A stretch of DNA of 64,000 nt from DATADD01 sp046262355 (GTDB lineage: Bacteria > Actinomycetota > CADDZG01 > WHSQ01): assembly GCA_046262355.1 (NCBI GenBank), contig JBHEMX010000025.1, positions 1-64,000 of the forward strand, read 5' to 3'. Shown here piece after piece: positions 42,311 through 52,087 of this stretch. Within the stretch, counting starts at the first letter, position 1. Every line of letters begins with the position of its first letter. The translations under genes and the position numbers were made by a program. A model generated the notes under the pieces. That model was not told the DNA's origin, ran no database searches, and saw only the letters and a list, made by a program, of their open reading frames with translations.

Positions 42311-45022
42311 ATGAGTCCACCTCGACCTGCGGCGCGGCCCAAAGTGCTCATCCTCGATGGACACTCGCTCGCGTTCAGGGCGTTCTACGCGCTGCCGGAG
42401 GATCTCAAGACCTCCGACGGGACGTACACGAATGCGGTCTACGGGTTCACCTCGATGCTCATCAAGCTCATGCAGGACGAGCGTCCCGACTACATCGCAT
42501 GCTGCTTCGACATGGGCGCCCCGCTCGAGCGCACCGCACAGTTCGCGGACTACAAGGCGACCCGCACGGAGGCGCCCGCAACCTTCTCCCCGCAGCTTCC
42601 GCTGATCCGCGAGGTGTTGCGGGTCATGAAGATCCCCGTCTTCCAGCTCGCCGGCCACGAGGCGGACGACATCATCTCTTACCTCGCCCGCCGCACCTGC
42701 GAGGAGGGCGTAGACGTCAGGATCGTGACCGGTGATCGCGACTTCTTCCAGCTCGTCGGCGACCGCATCAAGGTGCTCTACAACAGGCGCGGGATAAGTG
42801 ACATCGTCGAGATGGATGCAAAGGCGGTCGAGCGTCGCTACGGCGTGCCCCCGTCGAGGTACGTCGATCTGAAGTCACTCGAGGGTGACACCTCCGACAA
42901 CCTCCCAGGCGTGCCCGGCGTGGGCACGAAGACCGCCGCCAAGCTGATCCAGAAGTACGGAGGCGCCGAAGAGGCGATCGCGCACGCCGAAGAGCAGACG
43001 CCGAAGCTCGCCCATAACCTCGCTGCGCATGGAGAGCAGGTGGCGCTCAACAAGAAGCTCTCGAGACTCGTCGAGGTGCCGCTCGAGGGAGTGACGCTCG
43101 AGGACCTCGAGATGGGTGCCTGGGACCTCGAGGAGGTACGCGAGCTGTTCGCCTCGCTGGAGTTCCGAACGCTGCTCGAGCGATTGCTCGCGGACCTTCC
43201 CGACGCCGCCGAGGGGGAGGGAACGCCGTTCGAGATCGACGTCCGGATCGTGGCCGACCGCGCCGCGCTCGCGGGTCTGGCTTCCGATCTCTCCGCCGCC
43301 GGCCGCTTCTCTCTCGACGTCGCGTCCGGCGCGCCGCGCGGCGCGCCTGCGTGGATGGCGTTCGCGTGGGGCGGGGGAGCGGTCGCCTTCGTTCCCGTCG
43401 GCGCGATCGGCGTCACGGGCGCGGAGGTCGACTCAGCCCTCTCGCCCGTGCTCGGCACCGGCTCGGTCGCCAAGATCGCACACGGAGGGCGCGAGGTGAT
43501 CCTGGCCCTTGCCGCGATCGGAGTGGACCTCGCCGGGCTCGAGCTCGATACGCACGTCGCGGCCTACCTCCTCGATCCCGGCGCGCCGGGGTATGCGCTC
43601 GAGGAGATCGCGCGCAAGTACGCCGGGCGAGAGCTCAAGGCGGCGCAACCGGTCGAGCGGGCGGACGACGACGCGCAGGGAGCGCTCGATCTCGCCGGCG
43701 GAGTGGTCGACGCGGGCGAGGCGGAGGATGCATCTCTGCGCGCGCTGGCCGTCACCGAGATAGCAGCTGCGGTCGTGCCCGAGCTCGAGCGCCTCGGGAT
43801 GCGCGACCTCTACCGCAACATCGAGCATCCACTGGTCCCGGTGCTGGCGCGCATGGAGCAGATCGGGGTCCGCATCGATCTCGACTATCTCCTCGACATG
43901 GCGCGCTCGCTCGACGAGCGTATCGAGACGCTCGAACAGGAGTGCTACGACCTCGCGGGAGAACGACTCAACCTCGGCTCTCCGCCTCAGCTCCGCGCGC
44001 TCCTCTACGACAAGCTGGGCCTCAAGACCAAGCGCCGGACGAAGACGGGCATGTCGACCGACGCACGCGCCTTGCAGACCCTCGTCGGCGAGCATCCTTT
44101 CGTCGCCAAGCTGATGGATTACCGGGAGCTCGCGAAGCTGAAGAACACCTACGTCGACGCGCTGCCCCCTCTTGTGGACCCGCGCGACGGGCGCGTGCAC
44201 ACGACCTACGACCAGACGGCGACCGCGACCGGCCGGCTGTCGTCCACCGACCCGAACCTCATGAACATCCCGGTGCGAACCGACCTCGGCAGGCAGATCC
44301 GGCGCGCCTTCATCCCCGAGGACGGGCGTCTCTTACTGTCGGTGGACTATTCCCAGATAGAGCTGCGCGTGATGGCCCATCTCTCCGGGGATCCGATCTT
44401 GCTCGAGGTTTTCCGCTCCGGCGAGGACATCCATGCCGCCACCGCAGCACGGGTCTTCGACCTCGACGTCACGGAGCTGAAGACGCGTCACCGTTCGGTC
44501 GCGAAGATGGTTAACTACGGCCTCTCGTACGGGATGGGCGCGCCGGGCCTCGCCGAGCGACTCAACGTGCCGGTCGCCGAGGCCGGGAGGGTCATGGAGG
44601 CGTACTTCGAGCAGTTCGGCGGCGTCAAGGACTTCCTCGACGCAGTGGTAACGAAGGCCCACGCGGACGGGTTCACGACGACGATGTTCGGCCGCCGCCG
44701 TTACCTTCCCGAGCTCGGCAGCGGGAACCCGCGCGTCAGGGCGATCGGGGAGCGCCAGGCGCTCAACGCGCCGATCCAGGGGTCTGCCGCGGACATCATG
44801 AAGCTGGCCATGATCAACGTCGAGCGTGCCCTGCGCGACGAAGGCCTGGACACGCAGATGATCCTTACCGTCCACGACGAGCTGGTCTTCGAGGTGCCGG
44901 AGGACGAACAGGACGCGGCCGCAAAGGTGGTCGAGCGCGAGATGGCCGACGTCTGCGAGATGAGGGTCCCGCTTGCCGTGGACCCGTCGTTCGGAAGCAA
45001 CTGGGCGGACGCCAAAGACTGA
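42311..45022 (+). CDS. polA: DNA polymerase I
   Basis: 903 residues. The N-terminal 5'-3' exonuclease domain (VLILDGHSLAFRAFYALPED, then VTGDRDFFQLV, then GVPGVGTKTAAKLIQKYGG) spans about 1-300. The middle 3'-5' exonuclease-like domain is degenerate: the catalytic D-x-E of motif Exo I is replaced by LDVASG, so proofreading is unlikely. The polymerase domain has SVDYSQIELRVMAHLSGD (motif A), RSVAKMVNYGLSYGM (motif B) and TVHDELVFEV (motif C). ATG 42311 with TAAGCT 8 nt upstream. Role: gap filling in excision repair and Okazaki-fragment processing. Confidence 0.96.
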   Translation: MSPPRPAARPKVLILDGHSLAFRAFYALPEDLKTSDGTYTNAVYGFTSMLIKLMQDERPDYIACCFDMGAPLERTAQFADYKATRTEAPATFSPQLPLIREVLRVMKIPVFQLAGHEADDIISYLARRTCEEGVDVRIVTGDRDFFQLVGDRIKVLYNRRGISDIVEMDAKAVERRYGVPPSRYVDLKSLEGDTSDNLPGVPGVGTKTAAKLIQKYGGAEEAIAHAEEQTPKLAHNLAAHGEQVALNKKLSRLVEVPLEGVTLEDLEMGAWDLEEVRELFASLEFRTLLERLLADLPDAAEGEGTPFEIDVRIVADRAALAGLASDLSAAGRFSLDVASGAPRGAPAWMAFAWGGGAVAFVPVGAIGVTGAEVDSALSPVLGTGSVAKIAHGGREVILALAAIGVDLAGLELDTHVAAYLLDPGAPGYALEEIARKYAGRELKAAQPVERADDDAQGALDLAGGVVDAGEAEDASLRALAVTEIAAAVVPELERLGMRDLYRNIEHPLVPVLARMEQIGVRIDLDYLLDMARSLDERIETLEQECYDLAGERLNLGSPPQLRALLYDKLGLKTKRRTKTGMSTDARALQTLVGEHPFVAKLMDYRELAKLKNTYVDALPPLVDPRDGRVHTTYDQTATATGRLSSTDPNLMNIPVRTDLGRQIRRAFIPEDGRLLLSVDYSQIELRVMAHLSGDPILLEVFRSGEDIHAATAARVFDLDVTELKTRHRSVAKMVNYGLSYGMGAPGLAERLNVPVAEAGRVMEAYFEQFGGVKDFLDAVVTKAHADGFTTTMFGRRRYLPELGSGNPRVRAIGERQALNAPIQGSAADIMKLAMINVERALRDEGLDTQMILTVHDELVFEVPEDEQDAAAKVVEREMADVCEMRVPLAVDPSFGSNWADAKD

Positions 45023-45123
45023 CGCCTTGTGGTGCTTGCACCGCTGGGCCCGCCGAGTGGCGACAAGCTGCCATCCGTGGCATGGTCCCCCAGACCGCAA
45101 GACGTCCTCGATGGGGTGCAAAC

Positions 45124-46539
45124 ATGAGAAAGAACCGCTCGACGCGGATCGCCGTAGCTCATCGTGTCCGGCGCGCCGCAGCGGTGTCGCTGGCCTTGTG
45201 CGCGTTGTTGTCCGCCGTCGATGTGACAACGGCGCCGCGGCGCGCGGCGGCGCGCCACTCCGGCGCGCCGAACGTGCTCATCATCCTTACCGACGACCAA
45301 CGCGCCGGTAACACGCTCAAGGTGATGCCCGAGACCAGGGCTCGCTTCGCCAAGAACGGCACTCGATTCACCCAGGCGTTCGCGACGACGCCGCTGTGCT
45401 GTCCCTCGCGCGCCTCGATCATGACGGGTCGTTACGCGCACAATCACGGCGTGAAGACGAACGCCGATGCAGGAGACCTGGACCATTCGTCCACCCTTCA
45501 GCGGTACATGGACCAGAGCGGATACCGGACCGCGATCTTCGGGAAGTTTCTCAACGGCTGGGACCTAACGCGTGATCCACCGTACTTCGACGACTGGGCC
45601 ATCGGCGGTCCCTCGCGCTACTACGGCGGCTCGTGGAACGTCCAGGGGAGCCTTGAAACGGTCGAGCAGTACTCCACCGACTTCGTAGCCGGTCAGGCGG
45701 TCGCCTTCCTGGAGGACGCCGAACGCGACGACTCTCGGCCATGGCTCATGTACGTCGCGCCGGGGGCCCCACACATGCCGGCGGTGGCCGAGGCCGACTA
45801 CATCGGCGCGCCGATCCCTCGGTGGCATAAGAACCGCGCGGTGCTGGAGAAGCACCGTGGCGACAAGCCACCCTACGTTCAAGCAAGGGATGCGATCCTC
45901 TGGAAGGTGAGGAGGACGCGCGCTCGACAGTTGCGCAGTCTCTTGTCGGCCGACGATCTCGTGACGGACGTGTTCGATAAGCTTGGTCGGCTCGATGAGA
46001 ACGCTTCGACTCTGGCTTTCTTCCTGTCAGACAACGGCTTCATGTGGGGAGAGCACGGCCTCTCCGGCTCGGCGCACAACAAGCGATCCCCATACACGCA
46101 ATCATCGAAGATCCCGTTCATGATGCGCTGGCCTGGCCATGTCTCGCGGCATGAGCGCGACGGTCGTCTCGTGGCTACGATCGACATCGTGCCTACCGTT
46201 CTCGATGCGACCGGCGTCGCGCCGAATCTCGTCGCCCCGCTCGACGGCGACTCGCTGTTGCAGGGCGGCGAGCGATCGCAGCTCCTGCTCGAACATTGGA
46301 CGGACGACGATGCGATCCCGGAGTGGGCGTCGCTCCGAAGCAAGTCCTACCAGTACGTCGAGTATTATGGCGAGGCGGACCTCGGTCCCGACTTCAGGGA
46401 GTACTACGATCTCAAGAAGGATCGGTGGCAGCTGCGCAACCTACTGGGCGATGCCAGGGACTCGAACGATCCCGAGACCGGCCAGCTTGCCGCCGTCCTC
46501 GACGATCTTCGGCACTGCAGGGGGAATGCCTGCCCCTAG
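45124..46539 (+). CDS. Secreted sulfatase
   Basis: 471 residues with a Sec-type signal (AAAVSLALCALLSAVDV). The alkaline-phosphatase-like sulfatase domain starts NVLIILTDDQRAGN (metal Asp pair). The formylglycine motif is C-C-P-S-R in TTPLCCPSRASIMTGR near residue 99, so it depends on a formylglycine-generating enzyme encoded elsewhere. Also YRTAIFGKFLNGWD, PWLMYVAPGAPHMPA and FFLSDNGFMWGEHGL are present. The C-terminal FREYYDLKKDRWQLRNLLGD is typical. Likely desulphates an extracellular carbohydrate or aryl sulphate. ATG 45124. Confidence 0.92.
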   Translation: MRKNRSTRIAVAHRVRRAAAVSLALCALLSAVDVTTAPRRAAARHSGAPNVLIILTDDQRAGNTLKVMPETRARFAKNGTRFTQAFATTPLCCPSRASIMTGRYAHNHGVKTNADAGDLDHSSTLQRYMDQSGYRTAIFGKFLNGWDLTRDPPYFDDWAIGGPSRYYGGSWNVQGSLETVEQYSTDFVAGQAVAFLEDAERDDSRPWLMYVAPGAPHMPAVAEADYIGAPIPRWHKNRAVLEKHRGDKPPYVQARDAILWKVRRTRARQLRSLLSADDLVTDVFDKLGRLDENASTLAFFLSDNGFMWGEHGLSGSAHNKRSPYTQSSKIPFMMRWPGHVSRHERDGRLVATIDIVPTVLDATGVAPNLVAPLDGDSLLQGGERSQLLLEHWTDDDAIPEWASLRSKSYQYVEYYGEADLGPDFREYYDLKKDRWQLRNLLGDARDSNDPETGQLAAVLDDLRHCRGNACP

Positions 46540-46836
46540 GCGCGCAGCGGAGAGCCCACATGTCTCGAACCCCCGGAGTCTTTGCGCGACCGCTCCGCCC
46601 CGTGCGAAGGCCGGCTCCGCCCCGCCGCGCGTCTCCACGACCACGCAAGGCAGACCATCGAGCAGACCATCGGTCCCGTACCCACACCCGGTGCAGGTGA
46701 AAAGCCCAAAGGTAGGCAGACCATCGCTCCCGGGGCCCGGAGCGGTGATCGCAGGTGTGGCCCCTGTGACGAGCACCGCCTATACTTTCGAGGCCCCCGG
46801 TTGGGGGCAACTTTCTGTGAGGAGGCCATCACCTTT
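46540..46836 (+). promoter_or_regulatory. rpsA upstream region with -10, leader hairpin and short repeats
   Basis: 297 bp without a gene. It holds three copies of GCAGACCATCG-like sequence (46650-46660, 46662-46672, 46716-46726), a clear -10 TATACT (46781-46786), and a leader hairpin GCCCCC-GGTT-GGGGGC (46793-46808) at the predicted start of the transcript. The RBS AGGAGG is at 46820-46825. The leader hairpin could affect S1 autoregulation. Confidence 0.5.
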
Positions 46837-48657
46837 ATGACGCAACAGCAGGACGGGGCTGATCAAGCCCCGACGGGACCGATAGGGTCCCAGGAGGCGA
46901 CCCTGCCGGACGGCAGCGGCGGCGTGATCACCCGCACCGCACCCTCCACCCACGGCGAGACCTTCGCCGGCGGCACGATCGTCGAGAACGACGTCGGCGA
47001 GTCCCAAGAGGAGCTGATGGCCGCCATCGAGGCGACGATCAAGCCCTTCGACGAGGGCGACATCGTCACCGGGATCGTAGTGAAGATCGACAAGGACGAG
47101 GTCCTGCTCGACATCGGCTACAAGTCCGAGGGCGTCATCCCGGGCCGGGAGCTGTCGATCCGCAACGACGTGGATCCGAACGAGGTCGTGACCGATGGTG
47201 ACGAGGTCGAGGCTCTCGTCCTCCAGAAGGAGGACGCCGACGGCCGCCTCATCCTGTCCAAGAAGCGCGCCCAGTACGAGCGGGCGTGGGGCAGGATCGA
47301 GGAGATCAAGGGCCGCGACGCCACGGTCATCGGACCGGTGATCGAGGTCGTCAAGGGCGGGCTCATCCTGGACATCGGCCTGCGCGGCTTCCTGCCGGCA
47401 TCTCTCGTCGAGATGCGCCGGGTGCGCGACCTGCAGCCCTACGTCGGGCGCGACCTCGAGTGCCGCATCATCGAACTCGACAAGAACCGCAACAACGTCG
47501 TCTTGTCGCGTCGAAAGTTCCTCGAGGAGTCGCAGGCGGAGCAGCGTCACGACTTCCTCACTTCGCTCTCCAAGGGCGAGGTCCGCAAGGGCACCGTGTC
47601 GTCGATCGTCAACTTCGGCGCCTTCGTCGACCTCGGCGGCGTCGACGGCCTCGTGCACGTCTCGGAGCTTTCTTGGAAGCATGTCGACCACCCGAGCGAG
47701 GTGGTCGACGTCGGCGCCGACGTCGACGTCGAGGTTCTGGACGTCGATCTCGAGCGGGAGCGAGTGTCTCTGTCGCTGAAAGCCACGCAGGAGGATCCGT
47801 GGCGGCAGTTCGCGCGCCGGCACGAGGTCGGCGACGTCATCGAGGGACGGGTCACCAAGCTCGTTCCCTTCGGTGCCTTCGTCGAGGTCGACGACGCGAT
47901 CGAGGGTCTCGTGCACATCTCCGAGCTTGCCGACCGCCACGTCGAGCGCGCCGAGGACGAGGTCCGCGTCCACGACCGGGTGCCGGTGCGCATCATCGAC
48001 ATCGACCTCGACCGGCGCAGGATCAGCCTCTCGCGCAAGCAGGCGATGAACGCCGAGCTCACGGGACGCGAGGCGGCGCCGCCCGAGGCGGCCCCGGCCG
48101 ACACGGCCCCGCCCGATGCGGCAAGGCCCGAGATCGAGCTCGAGAGCGACACGGAGGGCGAAGTCGAGGCCCGAGCCGCATCCGAGGCCGCAGGCGTCGC
48201 CACCGAGAGCACGATCGACAGGCCGCAGGACGCGGGTGAGCTCGCGTCGGCGGCCGAAGCCTCGCCCGAGATAGCGCTCGAGCCGCTGGCGCCCGAGGCC
48301 GTGTCGACCCCTCAGGAGGCCGTCGACGCGGCGCCGTTCGAGGAGCGAGAAGAGGCGGAGGCAACCGCGCTGATGTCACCGCAGACCCCCCCGGAGGGTC
48401 ACGAGGGACTCACGGCCGCGGAGGGCGACAAGCCGAGCATGGAGATCCGGATAAGCCAAGAAGACCGCGAGCCCGGAGCCAGACCCGGCGAGACGGTCGA
48501 CGCGCTCGCGGACGAGCTTGCTCCCGAGCCCACGGCCGAGGGCGAGCCCGTCGCTTCCGAGCCGGAGCCGGAGACGCTCGAGCCCCTCGACAAGGCCGAC
48601 GGCGAGTCCATCGAGTCGATCGTCGAAGACCTCAAGCGCGAGCGCGGCCAACACTAA
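46837..48657 (+). CDS. rpsA: 30S ribosomal protein S1
   Basis: 606 residues from ATG 46837 behind AGGAGG. Four S1 RNA-binding domains are visible: about 60-135 (GIVVKIDKDEVLLDIGYKSE), 145-215 (VIEVVKGGLILDIGLRGFLP), 230-305 (VSSIVNFGAFVDLGGVDGLV) and 315-390 (VTKLVPFGAFVEVDDAIEGL). The last about 200 residues are a low-complexity Glu/Ala/Pro tail that is longer than in many actinobacterial S1 proteins and probably disordered. Binds mRNA on the small subunit. Followed closely by coaE, the usual actinobacterial order. Confidence 0.95.
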   Translation: MTQQQDGADQAPTGPIGSQEATLPDGSGGVITRTAPSTHGETFAGGTIVENDVGESQEELMAAIEATIKPFDEGDIVTGIVVKIDKDEVLLDIGYKSEGVIPGRELSIRNDVDPNEVVTDGDEVEALVLQKEDADGRLILSKKRAQYERAWGRIEEIKGRDATVIGPVIEVVKGGLILDIGLRGFLPASLVEMRRVRDLQPYVGRDLECRIIELDKNRNNVVLSRRKFLEESQAEQRHDFLTSLSKGEVRKGTVSSIVNFGAFVDLGGVDGLVHVSELSWKHVDHPSEVVDVGADVDVEVLDVDLERERVSLSLKATQEDPWRQFARRHEVGDVIEGRVTKLVPFGAFVEVDDAIEGLVHISELADRHVERAEDEVRVHDRVPVRIIDIDLDRRRISLSRKQAMNAELTGREAAPPEAAPADTAPPDAARPEIELESDTEGEVEARAASEAAGVATESTIDRPQDAGELASAAEASPEIALEPLAPEAVSTPQEAVDAAPFEEREEAEATALMSPQTPPEGHEGLTAAEGDKPSMEIRISQEDREPGARPGETVDALADELAPEPTAEGEPVASEPEPETLEPLDKADGESIESIVEDLKRERGQH

Positions 48658-48666
48658 CCACGGCCG

Positions 48667-49272
48667 ATGCTGGTTGTCGGGCTGACGGGAGGCATAGGGG
48701 CCGGCAAATCCACGTTCGCGGCGTTGCTCGCGGAGTGGGGTGCGCGCATCATCGACGCCGACGTGCTGGGGCACGAGGCGCTAAGACCGGGTGAACCCGC
48801 ATGGCACTCGGTCGTCGCTCAGTTCGGCGATGAGGTCCTCGTCCGAGGCTCGATGGAGATCGATCGCCGTGTGCTGGGGCGCGTCGTCTTCGATGATCGC
48901 AGCAAGCTCGCTGCGCTCAATGCGATCGTTCACCCGGTGATCTTCGGGGCGATCGCCGATGAGCTCGAGAAGCTACGCGATACCGACGCCGTCGTCGTGC
49001 TTGATGCCGCGCTGCTCGTGGAGACCGGCCTTGACGAGATCGTCGACGTCGTGGTCCTTCTGCAGGCGACCGAGGAGGCACGCGAGCGGCGCTTGAGCGC
49101 GGAGCGCGGCCTCTCCTACGAGGACATCCGCAGCCGCATGGCGGCACAGCGGGACCCCGCCGAGATCGCCGAGCTGGCGGATCTCATCGTGGTCAACGAT
49201 GGGTCCATCGAGGATCTCGTCCCCGAGGTCGAGCGGGTGTGGAAGGACCTCCTAGAGCGGGCGCAACTTTGA
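48667..49272 (+). CDS. coaE: Dephospho-CoA kinase
   Basis: Last step of coenzyme A synthesis, ATP-dependent 3'-phosphorylation of dephospho-CoA. 201 residues. P-loop GLTGGIGAGKSTFAALLAEW at the N-terminus, then IIDADVLGHEALRPG, LNAIVHPVIF, VVVLDAALLVETGLDEIVD and RMAAQRDPAEIAELADLIVV ND. 9 bp after rpsA. Its stop overlaps the TTG of the HAD-family gene, so the three probably form an operon. Confidence 0.95.
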   Translation: MLVVGLTGGIGAGKSTFAALLAEWGARIIDADVLGHEALRPGEPAWHSVVAQFGDEVLVRGSMEIDRRVLGRVVFDDRSKLAALNAIVHPVIFGAIADELEKLRDTDAVVVLDAALLVETGLDEIVDVVVLLQATEEARERRLSAERGLSYEDIRSRMAAQRDPAEIAELADLIVVNDGSIEDLVPEVERVWKDLLERAQL

Positions 49273-49970
49273 TCGAGATCGTGTTCTTCGATGCTGGAGA
49301 GACGATCCTGCACCCTCATCCCTCCTTTCCAGAGCTCTTCTCCGAGGTGTGCCGGGAGCGCGACGTCGCCGTCGCGGTCGGCGACGTGAGAGAGGTGCAG
49401 GAACGCCTCGCGCCCCACCTCGTCGACCTCGGCGAGGCGACCGGCGTGGACAAGCCCTCTCTGTCTGCGGAGGACTCTCGTAGGTTCTGGTCGTACCTCT
49501 ACCGCAGGTTGCTGCGCGAGTTCGGCATCGAGGACGAATCGCTTGTCGAGGCGCTCTACGCGCGCTTCTCGCATCTCTCGTCCTACAAACTCTTCGATGA
49601 CGTGCTGCCCGTGCTCGGCGAGCTTGCGGCGCTCGGGTACCGGCTGGGACTGATCTCGAACTTCGAAAGGTGGCTCGAGGAGATGCTCGTCGAGCTCGAG
49701 GTCGGCGCCCTCTTCGACGTCACGGTCATCTCCGGTGTCGAAGGTATGGAGAAGCCGGACCCTCAGATCTACGAGGTTGCCCTCGAGCGCGCCGTGGTCG
49801 ACCCGGCAAACGCCGTACACGTGGGCGACTCGCCCAACCTCGACGTGCGCCCGGCCTCCTCCGTGGGGATGCGCACGGTCCTCGTCGACCGGGCGGGTCG
49901 CTATCCCGATGCCGAGGGTCCGCGTGTGCGCACGCTGGCGGAGCTGCCGGAGCTTGTGCCTCAGCTCTAA
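49269..49970 (+). CDS. HAD-superfamily hydrolase
   Basis: 233 residues from a TTG overlapping the coaE stop. Motif I FFDAGETIL carries the nucleophile Asp, motif II LGLISNF, motif III Lys in EGMEKPDPQIYEVALE, and motif IV VHVGDSPNLDVRPASSVGM. Motif I has Glu-Thr rather than Gly-Thr after DAG, as in HDHD3-like phosphatases. The cap is of the helical C1 type. Substrate unknown. Position after coaE suggests only shared transcription. Confidence 0.88.
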   Translation: MIEIVFFDAGETILHPHPSFPELFSEVCRERDVAVAVGDVREVQERLAPHLVDLGEATGVDKPSLSAEDSRRFWSYLYRRLLREFGIEDESLVEALYARFSHLSSYKLFDDVLPVLGELAALGYRLGLISNFERWLEEMLVELEVGALFDVTVISGVEGMEKPDPQIYEVALERAVVDPANAVHVGDSPNLDVRPASSVGMRTVLVDRAGRYPDAEGPRVRTLAELPELVPQL

Positions 49971-50024
49971 GGGGTTCAGCAGGGTGGTTCAGGATCGTCT
50001 CACCCCCTCACTACAATCGGCTGC

Positions 50025-52025
50025 ATGCCGCCGTTCAAGGTCGTCGCCGATTTCGAGCCCGCCGGGGATCAGCCGACCGCCGTCATGGGCCTGGCCGACT
50101 CGGTGCTGCGCGGAGAGCGCTATACCACGTTGCTGGGCGCCACCGGTACCGGCAAGACGGCCTCGATCGCCTGGGCGCTGGAGCAGATTCAGAAACCCAC
50201 CCTGCTGATGGCTCCGAACAAGTCTCTCGCCGCGCAGCTGTGCAACGAGTTCAAGCAGTTCTTCCCCAACAACGCGGTCGAGTACTTCGTCTCCTACTAC
50301 GACTACTACCAGCCCGAGGCCTACGTCCCCTCGAGCGATACCTACATCGAGAAGGACTCCTCCATCAACGACGAGATCGAGCGGCTTCGCCACGCCGCAA
50401 CCAGTGCGCTGCTGCAACGAGACGACGTCCTGATCGTGGCCAGCGTGTCCTCGATCTTCGGACTCGGCTCTCCCGAGGAGTACCTCAACCAGGTGGTCGA
50501 CGTCGCCCGCGGCGGCACGGCCGATCGGGACTTCATCGTCCAGAAGCTCATCGACATCCAGTACGAGCGCAACGACGTGAACTTCATCCGTGGAAAGTTC
50601 CGCGTGCGCGGTGACACGATCGAGATCTTCCCGGCTTATGAGGAGCAGGCGCTGCGCGTCGAGCTCTTCGGCGACGAGGTGGACCGCATCATCACGCTCG
50701 ACCCGCTCACGGGCGAGATCATCGGCGAGCTCGATCACGTCACCGTCTATCCTGCCTCCCACTATGTTGCGTCGCGCGATCGCATGCAACGGGCGATAGT
50801 CGCGATCCGCGACGAGCTGGCGGAGCGCCTCGGGCTGCTGGAGCGCGAGGGCAAGCTGCTCGAGGCGCAGAGGTTGCGCATGCGAACCGAGTACGACCTC
50901 GAGATGCTGCGCGAGGTCGGCTTCTGCAGCGGCATCGAGAACTACTCGCGCCACATCGACGGGCGCACCCCGGGGCAGCGACCGAACACGCTCCTGGACT
51001 ACTTCCCCGACGACTTCCTCATCGTGCTCGACGAGTCGCACGTCACGGTGCCGCAGTTGAACGGGATGTACGAGGGCGATCGCAGCCGCAAGATCACGCT
51101 CGTCGAGCACGGCTTTCGGCTTCCCAGCGCGCTCGACAACCGACCGCTGCGCTTCGACGAGTTCCTGGACGTCGCGCAGCAGGTCGTCTTCATGAGCGCG
51201 ACACCGGGTCCGTTCGAGCTGCGTCATTCGGGTGCCCCCGTCGAACAGCTCGTGCGCCCCACGGGACTGGTCGACCCCGAGGTCCAGATCCGTCCGACGA
51301 AGGGCCAGATCGACGATCTCATGGAGGAGATCAGGGGACGCACGGAGGCCGGAGCGCGCGTGCTCGTCACGACGCTGACGAAGAAGATGGCGGAGGACCT
51401 CACCGACTACCTGCTCGAGTCGGGGATACGGGTGCGCTACCTGCACGCCGACATCGACACGGTCGAACGCATAGAGATCCTGCGCGACCTACGCCTCGGA
51501 GAGTTCGATGTGCTCGTCGGCATCAACCTCTTGAGAGAGGGACTCGACCTCCCCGAGGTGTCGCTCGTGGCGATCCTCGACGCGGACAAGGAGGGCTACC
51601 TGCGCTCGCAGACCTCGCTGATCCAGACGATCGGGCGCGCCGCCCGCAACGTCGAGGGACAGGTCATCATGTATGCGGACGAGGTCACGGATTCGATGCG
51701 CAGCGCCATCTCCGAGACCCAACGACGCCGCATGATCCAGCTTGAGTACAACGAGCGTCACAACATCGATCCCCAGACGATCCGCAAGGCGGTGAGCGAC
51801 ATACTCATCGCCGGCATGGGTCGCAAGCACGATGCCACGGTCCCCACGAGGTCAAGGAGCCGGCGCAAGGAGGAGTTCGGAGGGAGCCCGGACGACCTCA
51901 AGCGCTTGATACTCCAGCTCGAGGAGGAGATGCACCAAGCCGCCGAGGACCTCCGCTTCGAGTACGCGGCGCGCATCCGTGACGAGGTGACCGACCTCAA
52001 GCGCGAGCTACGCGACGTCTCCTAG
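50025..52025 (+). CDS. uvrB: UvrABC system protein B
   Basis: Damage-verifying helicase of nucleotide excision repair, 666 residues. Walker A GATGTGKTASIAWALEQI, the beta-hairpin YYDYYQPEAYVPSSDTYIEK, Walker-B-type LDESHVTVPQLNGMYEGDRS, helicase motifs MSATPGPFEL, VGINLLREGLDLPEVSLVAI and QTIGRAARNVEGQ. A C-terminal UVR motif (LEEEMHQAAEDLRFEYAARI) contacts UvrA/UvrC. ATG 50025 with TACAAT 7 nt upstream. Convergent with an aminotransferase gene. Confidence 0.97.
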   Translation: MPPFKVVADFEPAGDQPTAVMGLADSVLRGERYTTLLGATGTGKTASIAWALEQIQKPTLLMAPNKSLAAQLCNEFKQFFPNNAVEYFVSYYDYYQPEAYVPSSDTYIEKDSSINDEIERLRHAATSALLQRDDVLIVASVSSIFGLGSPEEYLNQVVDVARGGTADRDFIVQKLIDIQYERNDVNFIRGKFRVRGDTIEIFPAYEEQALRVELFGDEVDRIITLDPLTGEIIGELDHVTVYPASHYVASRDRMQRAIVAIRDELAERLGLLEREGKLLEAQRLRMRTEYDLEMLREVGFCSGIENYSRHIDGRTPGQRPNTLLDYFPDDFLIVLDESHVTVPQLNGMYEGDRSRKITLVEHGFRLPSALDNRPLRFDEFLDVAQQVVFMSATPGPFELRHSGAPVEQLVRPTGLVDPEVQIRPTKGQIDDLMEEIRGRTEAGARVLVTTLTKKMAEDLTDYLLESGIRVRYLHADIDTVERIEILRDLRLGEFDVLVGINLLREGLDLPEVSLVAILDADKEGYLRSQTSLIQTIGRAARNVEGQVIMYADEVTDSMRSAISETQRRRMIQLEYNERHNIDPQTIRKAVSDILIAGMGRKHDATVPTRSRSRRKEEFGGSPDDLKRLILQLEEEMHQAAEDLRFEYAARIRDEVTDLKRELRDVS

Positions 52026-52040
52026 CCCGATCCCTCATCG

Positions 52041-52087
52041 TCGAGTGGGTGCCACATCGCTTACACGGGAATCTCTCACCCACTCGA
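52041..52087. terminator. Inverted repeat between uvrB and the convergent aminotransferase gene
   Basis: 11-bp arms TCGAGTGGGTG (52041-52051) and CACCCACTCGA (52077-52087) separated by 25 nt; the right arm includes the end of the aminotransferase gene. Likely a shared terminator. Confidence 0.5.
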
